A stretch of DNA of 8,446 nucleotides from Candidatus Thorarchaeota archaeon (lineage in GTDB: Archaea; Asgardarchaeota; Thorarchaeia; Thorarchaeales; Thorarchaeaceae): NCBI GenBank assembly GCA_030638785.1, contig DAOWDY010000159.1:1-8446 (forward strand), in the 5' to 3' direction. The number at the start of each line of letters is the position of its first letter. Within the stretch, counting starts at the first letter, position 1. Positions 5,531-8,446 of the stretch are shown here, piece by piece. A program made the position numbers and the translations under genes. The notes under the pieces are model-generated. The model had not been told where the DNA came from. It made no database searches and worked only from the letters and a program-made list of their open reading frames with translations.

Positions 5531-5986
5531 TCAGATGATGTACTCAATCTTTGGAGGTTCAACTCCTAGAAGTCTGAGATAGACAGTTAGCTTTCCCCGA
5601 TGATGTATACTGTGTTCAAGCATCTCAAGAATGATTTCAGCAACAGTTGCACGACGATCTAAAGTGTCTATCATTCTTGATAGATCACTAAGTGAGATTA
5701 AGGCAAGTCGTACTTTCGCCCTGGTGAATACTTCCTTGTACTGTGACTCAAGCATATCCGCTGTAGTAAACTCATCAAAGGCATAGGGAGCAGGCTCCCA
5801 TACCCCCTCTGTCACTCCCAGTAGATAATATTCAATCGATCTGAATATGTGAGATACGATCTCTCCTAAGGCTCGACCTTCGGGTATTGGTTTTTTATGG
5901 ATAAGATCATCATTTAGCTGGGTTATGAAGGGAAGAAACTCATCTAGATGTCGCTCTATTGCGGGAACTAGAAACCTGTACAACAT
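5531..5986 (-). CDS. DinB-like four-helix-bundle protein (putative metal-dependent)
   Basis: A 151-residue protein from ATG 5986. It has the DinB/YfiT-type pattern: a first helix with LVPAIERHLDEFLPFI, a His in the second helix (His46, in GEIVSHIFRSIEYYL), and a last helix with H-x3-H (His125, His129, in EMLEHSIHHRGKL) running into YLRLLGVEPP. The three His would bind one metal ion. By family knowledge, members include thiol-dependent transferases and uncharacterised proteins, many induced by stress; the reaction here is unknown. A longer reading from TTG 6061 (176 aa) is possible, but the extra 25 residues do not look like part of the fold and TTG has no ribosome site; ATG 5986 also lacks a good one. 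The gene follows the M14 peptidase gene by 20 to 96 nt and is probably in the same transcript. Confidence 0.82.
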   Translation of the reverse strand: MLYRFLVPAIERHLDEFLPFITQLNDDLIHKKPIPEGRALGEIVSHIFRSIEYYLLGVTEGVWEPAPYAFDEFTTADMLESQYKEVFTRAKVRLALISLSDLSRMIDTLDRRATVAEIILEMLEHSIHHRGKLTVYLRLLGVEPPKIEYII

Positions 5987-6081
5987 GAGTAGGAGTAAGT
6001 ATCCTTTGCTTTTCTGTCTGTCCCTTTTTGATGGAAATAATGCAGCAGTGATCGAAATCAAACTGCTGCGTTTTTGGTCAG

Positions 6082-7785
6082 TTATCTCTTCCTGATGAGG
6101 TAGATGACCACAATCACGATTGCAACAACTGCGATGGTGATGCCACCAATAACAAGCGGGTCAAGGGTAGTACCTCCAGATATGAATGAAACTAAGAATC
6201 TGTAATAGCCAGAAAACTCGTTTCCAACACGAATCGTTACATTCTCACCCTCGTTAGCGGATGTAAACTCGAGTTGAACTGAAGTACTGATTTCATGACC
6301 AGCATCTATTGCAGGTATTGAGTCCAGAAGAGTACCATCTAGAAGCTGAACATCCACCCCATCGATTGTTTCAATCCTAGGACTTAGACAAGTAGCAGTA
6401 ATGCTAGCTTGAACCTCGGTATCTTGAATAGTCGAGGCCTGAAGACTCAATGAGAGCCTAGGGGTCTGCTCAAGCAGGTATTCGAAGGACGGTATCAGTT
6501 CCAACCAGAGAGATTCGATATATGGTTCATCAGGGGCGAAATACTCAAAGATTCCATTCCACGCCATTATGACATGTGTGGAATTCTCCTCATGGAGATA
6601 GTAGAGCTCTTCACCTTCAGAAGAAGCGTTATTGAATATCTCGAAAGTGATAGGAGCAATGCATCCTCGTTCCTCATACATCCAGTCACCCCATCCACCT
6701 GAAAGTGTTGATGGCGCTCGAGCATTGCTTGTTGTTGCAGAGGAGTCGAGATAATAGTTGAAATTCGGAGGGAGGATTTCCTCATAATCATTCCACATCT
6801 GGGAGTATAAAGATCCCTCAATCCAGTTTCCGACTGAGTTTGTGACAAAGAATGTAGCGTTTATTCCTGTATGGAGTGAATAGGACATACCAAAACTATG
6901 CTCTAATGCAAAATCTCTGAATGCTTGCGTTTCTGGTTCTGAGAAAGGTGCAGTGCCTGAGAATACCTGACTCAGTGGGTCTAAAGATGCACTACTTTCA
7001 AGTCCCCAATAAGAATCATAATTTCGATTCAAGTCTGTATGACCAATCCAGTCCTCGTTGAACTGACCATCTCCATCGTTGTCAATACCCTCGTAGTAAG
7101 CGTACTGATAGTTCAGCTGTTCACCTACTCCTTTCGTCCAGACCTCATATTGAGTTACGTACCCATCGTCATTGACATCTTCGTACGGGTCTTCATCAAT
7201 TTGGCCATCGCCATCATCATCGTATGGTCGAAGATTCTTTCGTAACCAATGATCGCTGTTGTTGTAGATATAGTTCAGAGCGTCTGGATTTATTGTCGGA
7301 ATCACATAGATCTCCTGTGTATCGATGTACTCTGTAATTTGAGGGTCTTCACCGTAGCTATTGACTAACCACTGCATGAAGTAGATGGCTGTATTTACAG
7401 TGACTTTTTCACGACCATGGTGATGGGCGACAACCAGAGTCTTCGCCTTCTGTTGAGGTGCATCCTCATTGGTTATTCGAATGCTCAATATATCACGATT
7501 TTCGATACTCTGACCTATGACTTCTACATCAACAAGTTCTGGGACACTTGTATGGATATTCTCAACCTCATCCTCAACCATTGATGAGTTGAGGTATGTA
7601 TTTGGGTAGAGAATAGAAACATCATCCCAAGTTCGCTCGATAGAGGGTGTTTCTAAGGCAGTGATGACCGGTGTTGCTGCTTCAACCTCAATTGGCATTA
7701 GAAATACAGGTAGAATCAATACCGAAAGAAGGCCCAGAAGAACTGTAGCACGTCGCATTTCATGAGTTCGTATCATTCTCCGCAA
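6082..7785 (-). CDS. Secreted, membrane-anchored M14 zinc carboxypeptidase with EF-hand-like insert
   Basis: A 567-residue cell-surface peptidase. The signal peptide (1 to about 36) has an Arg-rich start, a hydrophobic core (14-30) and a likely cut after VEA. The M14 domain carries the zinc motif HGRE (His123, Glu126), substrate-binding NRN (253-255), third zinc ligand His305 (SLHTG) and catalytic Glu382 (TFEIFN). Between strands sits an Asp-rich insert (about 187-247) with three calcium-loop patterns: D189-x-D191-x-D193-G, the 12-residue D203-x-N205-x-D207-G ending in E214, and D235-x-D237-x-D239-G. A beta-rich region (about 443-535) follows, then a C-terminal TM helix (544-564) with RKR, so the catalytic part faces outside. 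Start TTG 7785 has AGGAG 8 nt upstream; the Met codons at residues 4 and 10 lack spaced sites. Substrate specificity is not readable. Confidence 0.93.
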   Translation of the reverse strand: MRRMIRTHEMRRATVLLGLLSVLILPVFLMPIEVEAATPVITALETPSIERTWDDVSILYPNTYLNSSMVEDEVENIHTSVPELVDVEVIGQSIENRDILSIRITNEDAPQQKAKTLVVAHHHGREKVTVNTAIYFMQWLVNSYGEDPQITEYIDTQEIYVIPTINPDALNYIYNNSDHWLRKNLRPYDDDGDGQIDEDPYEDVNDDGYVTQYEVWTKGVGEQLNYQYAYYEGIDNDGDGQFNEDWIGHTDLNRNYDSYWGLESSASLDPLSQVFSGTAPFSEPETQAFRDFALEHSFGMSYSLHTGINATFFVTNSVGNWIEGSLYSQMWNDYEEILPPNFNYYLDSSATTSNARAPSTLSGGWGDWMYEERGCIAPITFEIFNNASSEGEELYYLHEENSTHVIMAWNGIFEYFAPDEPYIESLWLELIPSFEYLLEQTPRLSLSLQASTIQDTEVQASITATCLSPRIETIDGVDVQLLDGTLLDSIPAIDAGHEISTSVQLEFTSANEGENVTIRVGNEFSGYYRFLVSFISGGTTLDPLVIGGITIAVVAIVIVVIYLIRKR

Positions 7786-7829
7786 GTTGCATTCTCCTAT
7801 GAACTAGTATGAAAATATGACCTGGACGC

Positions 7830-7839
7830 TATTAATACG
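7830..7839 (-). promoter_or_regulatory. TATA box for the M14 peptidase/DinB unit
   Basis: On minus it reads CGTATTAATA. A start about 25 nt downstream would fall near 7808, leaving a leader of about 23 nt that holds the AGGAG ribosome site (7794-7798) before TTG 7785. Confidence 0.4.
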
Positions 7840-7888
7840 GTTTAGATTGACGCTTTCCACCAAATTTCTTGTGCATCTTTCAACAGGA

Positions 7889-7897
7889 CTATATTAA
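7889..7897 (+). promoter_or_regulatory. TATA box ahead of the 29-aa ORF
   Basis: CTATATTAA on +. The expected start near 7919 is directly followed by GAGGTGA (7922-7928) and ATG 7933. The arrangement is the same as for the 83-aa gene at 1552. Confidence 0.45.
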
Positions 7898-7932
7898 CAA
7901 AAAATTAAGAATATCTGTTACGAGGTGAAAAA

Positions 7933-8022
7933 ATGAATTTCCGAAGAAAACAAACCAAGAAAGGCAAGCGGAAGAGTAAATCACACCCTCCATTCGAGTG
8001 GTTCGCCGCAGCAACCAGGTGA
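7933..8022 (+). CDS. Very short basic ORF (29 aa) with a strong ribosome site
   Basis: ATG 7933 is preceded by GAGGTGA with a 4-nt spacer, one of the best ribosome sites in the window, and by a TATA box at 7889-7897. The 29-residue product has a very basic first part (11 Lys/Arg among residues 4-16) and ends FEWFAAATR before TGA 8020-8022. I recognise no family. The initiation signals are convincing; the length is not. The +1 frame over 7991-8038 reads HSSGSPQQPGDIPPG and then stops. The gene could therefore be a slightly longer basic protein with a one-base frameshift (real or a sequencing error), a genuine small protein, or a leader peptide. It stands between the M14 peptidase and tRNA-Leu. 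Confidence 0.4.
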   Translation: MNFRRKQTKKGKRKSKSHPPFEWFAAATR

Positions 8023-8236
8023 TATTCCCCCTGGATAATATAATGGACCAGACTGGAGAGATTTGATTGCTCTTCATCTGTCCTTAACCTTCTTCTTCTA
8101 CACCAACCGAGTCAAGCTTGCTCCGTTCCCGAAAAGGTAAAAAGCGACTCGATAACCGCTACGTTGTTGAACACAACATGGTGCTATTCCTGACCGTAGC
8201 GCCTACAGTGAGGCATCATGTTCGGTTCCAGCATTT
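8023..8236. other. Gene-poor stretch before tRNA-Leu with two inverted repeats
   Basis: No convincing gene. A pyrimidine-rich run (8079-8104) may end the short ORF transcript. Two stem-loops follow. In the first, CGAGTC (8108-8113) pairs with GACTCG (8146-8151); after an AA bulge, GCTT (8116-8119) pairs with AAGC (8142-8145). In the second, CGCTACG (8157-8163) pairs with CGTAGCG (8195-8201), and GTTGT/ACAAC (8163-8177) can form a competing inner hairpin that shares one base. A TATA-like ATAATATAAT lies at 8035-8044. No good TATA box is seen at the proper distance from tRNA-Leu, so this stretch may be part of its primary transcript or encode a separate RNA. Confidence 0.35.
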
Positions 8237-8354
8237 GCGGAGGTTGCCCAGCCAGGTTAAAGGCGCTAGGTTGAGGGCCTAGACTTTGCGACACATCGTC
8301 GTGAAGAGGCAATCTCGTAGGAGTTCGCGAGTTCAAATCTCGCCCTCCGCACCA
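8237..8354 (+). tRNA. tRNA-Leu(GAG) with an intron in the variable region
   Basis: The acceptor stem is GCGGAGG (8237-8243) with CCTCCGC (8344-8350), then discriminator A8351 and encoded CCA (8352-8354). The D-arm is GCCCAGCCAGGTTAAAGGC, a typical archaeal leucine form. The anticodon stem is CTAGG/CCTAG around loop TTGAGGG, with anticodon GAG (8273-8275) for leucine CTC/CTT codons. A 30-nt intron (8283-8312) directly follows the anticodon stem. The type II variable arm then reads TCTCGTAGGAGTTC, and the T-arm is GCGAG-TTCAAAT-CTCGC. The mature RNA is 88 nt with CCA. Only a weak TATA-like CCTACAGT (8202-8209) lies upstream. Confidence 0.94.
8283..8312 (+). other. tRNA-Leu intron, position 43/44
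   Basis: Central helix GCCT/AGGC (8277-8280 with 8307-8310), bulges AGA (8281-8283) and AAT (8311-8313), and an inner 9-bp hairpin with two G·U pairs and loop ACATC (8284-8306). Cutting after the second base of each bulge removes 30 nt and joins the anticodon stem to a normal leucine variable arm. The outer helix is weak, so this is a relaxed BHB. Confidence 0.82.
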
Positions 8355-8365
8355 TCTTAATTGTT

Positions 8366-8446
8366 TCATACAAAGAATTTCTCGATAGCGGAAACAACCT
8401 CACTTGTACGGGTTAAAATGGGAACATGTCCTGCTCCTTCTATAAC
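8366..8446 (-). CDS. Alpha/beta hydrolase, C-terminal fragment
   Basis: Only the last 26 codons are in the window; the gene continues past the right edge. On minus the peptide begins VIEGAGHVPILTRTSEV and ends AIEKFFV before TGA (8368-8366). The GAGHVP segment followed by an amphipathic C-terminal helix is typical of alpha/beta-hydrolase-fold enzymes, where this His is the base of the catalytic triad. Nucleophile and acid lie outside the window, so substrate and subfamily are unknown. The gene converges on tRNA-Leu with 11 nt between them and no clear terminator. Confidence 0.75.
   Translation of the reverse strand, partial: VIEGAGHVPILTRTSEVVSAIEKFFV

Noticed and set aside
7889..8077. Open frame of 62 codons on minus between the M14 gene and tRNA-Leu
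   Set aside because: It overlaps the better-supported + ORF and its TATA box; the ribosome site is poor and the hydrophobic end comes from AT-rich promoter sequence.
8157..8207. H/ACA guide RNA reading of the second inverted repeat (stem followed by ACA)
   Set aside because: The ACA position fits, but there is no proper two-sided pseudouridylation pocket or kink-turn; kept only as an unassigned structure.
8184..8369. Open frame of 61 codons on minus across tRNA-Leu
   Set aside because: Antisense to a complete tRNA gene; the apparent peptide is just the complement of the tRNA.
1..8446. CRISPR array, insertion sequence, attachment-site duplication or prophage module
   Set aside because: No spaced direct repeats, transposase or integrase gene was seen, and no duplicated tRNA 3' end next to any of the three tRNA genes.

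Overview
The window reads as archaeal chromosomal DNA. It has three tRNA genes with encoded CCA ends, each interrupted by a short intron that folds into an archaeal bulge-helix-bulge (BHB). It also has TATA boxes about 25 nt ahead of starts, GGTGA/GAGG-type ribosome binding sites, an archaeal ThiL and a COG1031-type radical SAM protein. Moderate GC, the histone-deacetylase-like enzyme and the general gene style would suit an Asgard/Thorarchaeia-like or similar mesophilic archaeon. No lineage-specific marker is present, so that placement is a guess.

Layout: the C-terminal part of a zinc-dependent deacetylase (HDAC superfamily) runs in from the left edge on +. Convergent to it is a two-gene minus unit: a polytopic membrane protein followed by an overlapping winged-helix regulator. 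The promoter of this unit carries two GTAC-centred palindromes that look like an autoregulatory operator. Divergent from it is a small two-TM protein (83 aa), followed by a double hairpin with a T-tract and then tRNA-Arg(TCT). The CCA end of that tRNA touches the stop codon of the converging radical SAM gene. The radical SAM gene and thiL form a minus unit. Divergent from thiL, and sharing its promoter region, is tRNA-Thr(CGT), which ends at a T6 terminator.

Next on minus come a small membrane protein of unknown role, a DinB-like four-helix-bundle protein, and a large secreted, membrane-anchored M14 zinc carboxypeptidase with an inserted calcium-loop segment. The peptidase and DinB genes are 20 to 96 nt apart, depending on the DinB start, and probably cotranscribed. 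The right end holds a gene-poor stretch of about 450 nt with one very short + ORF that has an excellent ribosome binding site, then two long inverted repeats, then tRNA-Leu(GAG). The 3' end of an alpha/beta hydrolase gene (minus) enters from the right edge.

The strongest unusual signal is that all three tRNAs are interrupted at three different non-canonical positions: D-loop 19/20, T-loop 59/60 and variable region 43/44. Each intron is 27-30 nt and essentially one hairpin. This predicts a tRNA splicing endonuclease with broad BHB specificity. Other points of interest are the apparent lack of a standard start codon for the full-length radical SAM protein and the operator-like palindromes of the regulator/membrane-protein unit. 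No CRISPR array, insertion sequence or prophage-like module was seen.
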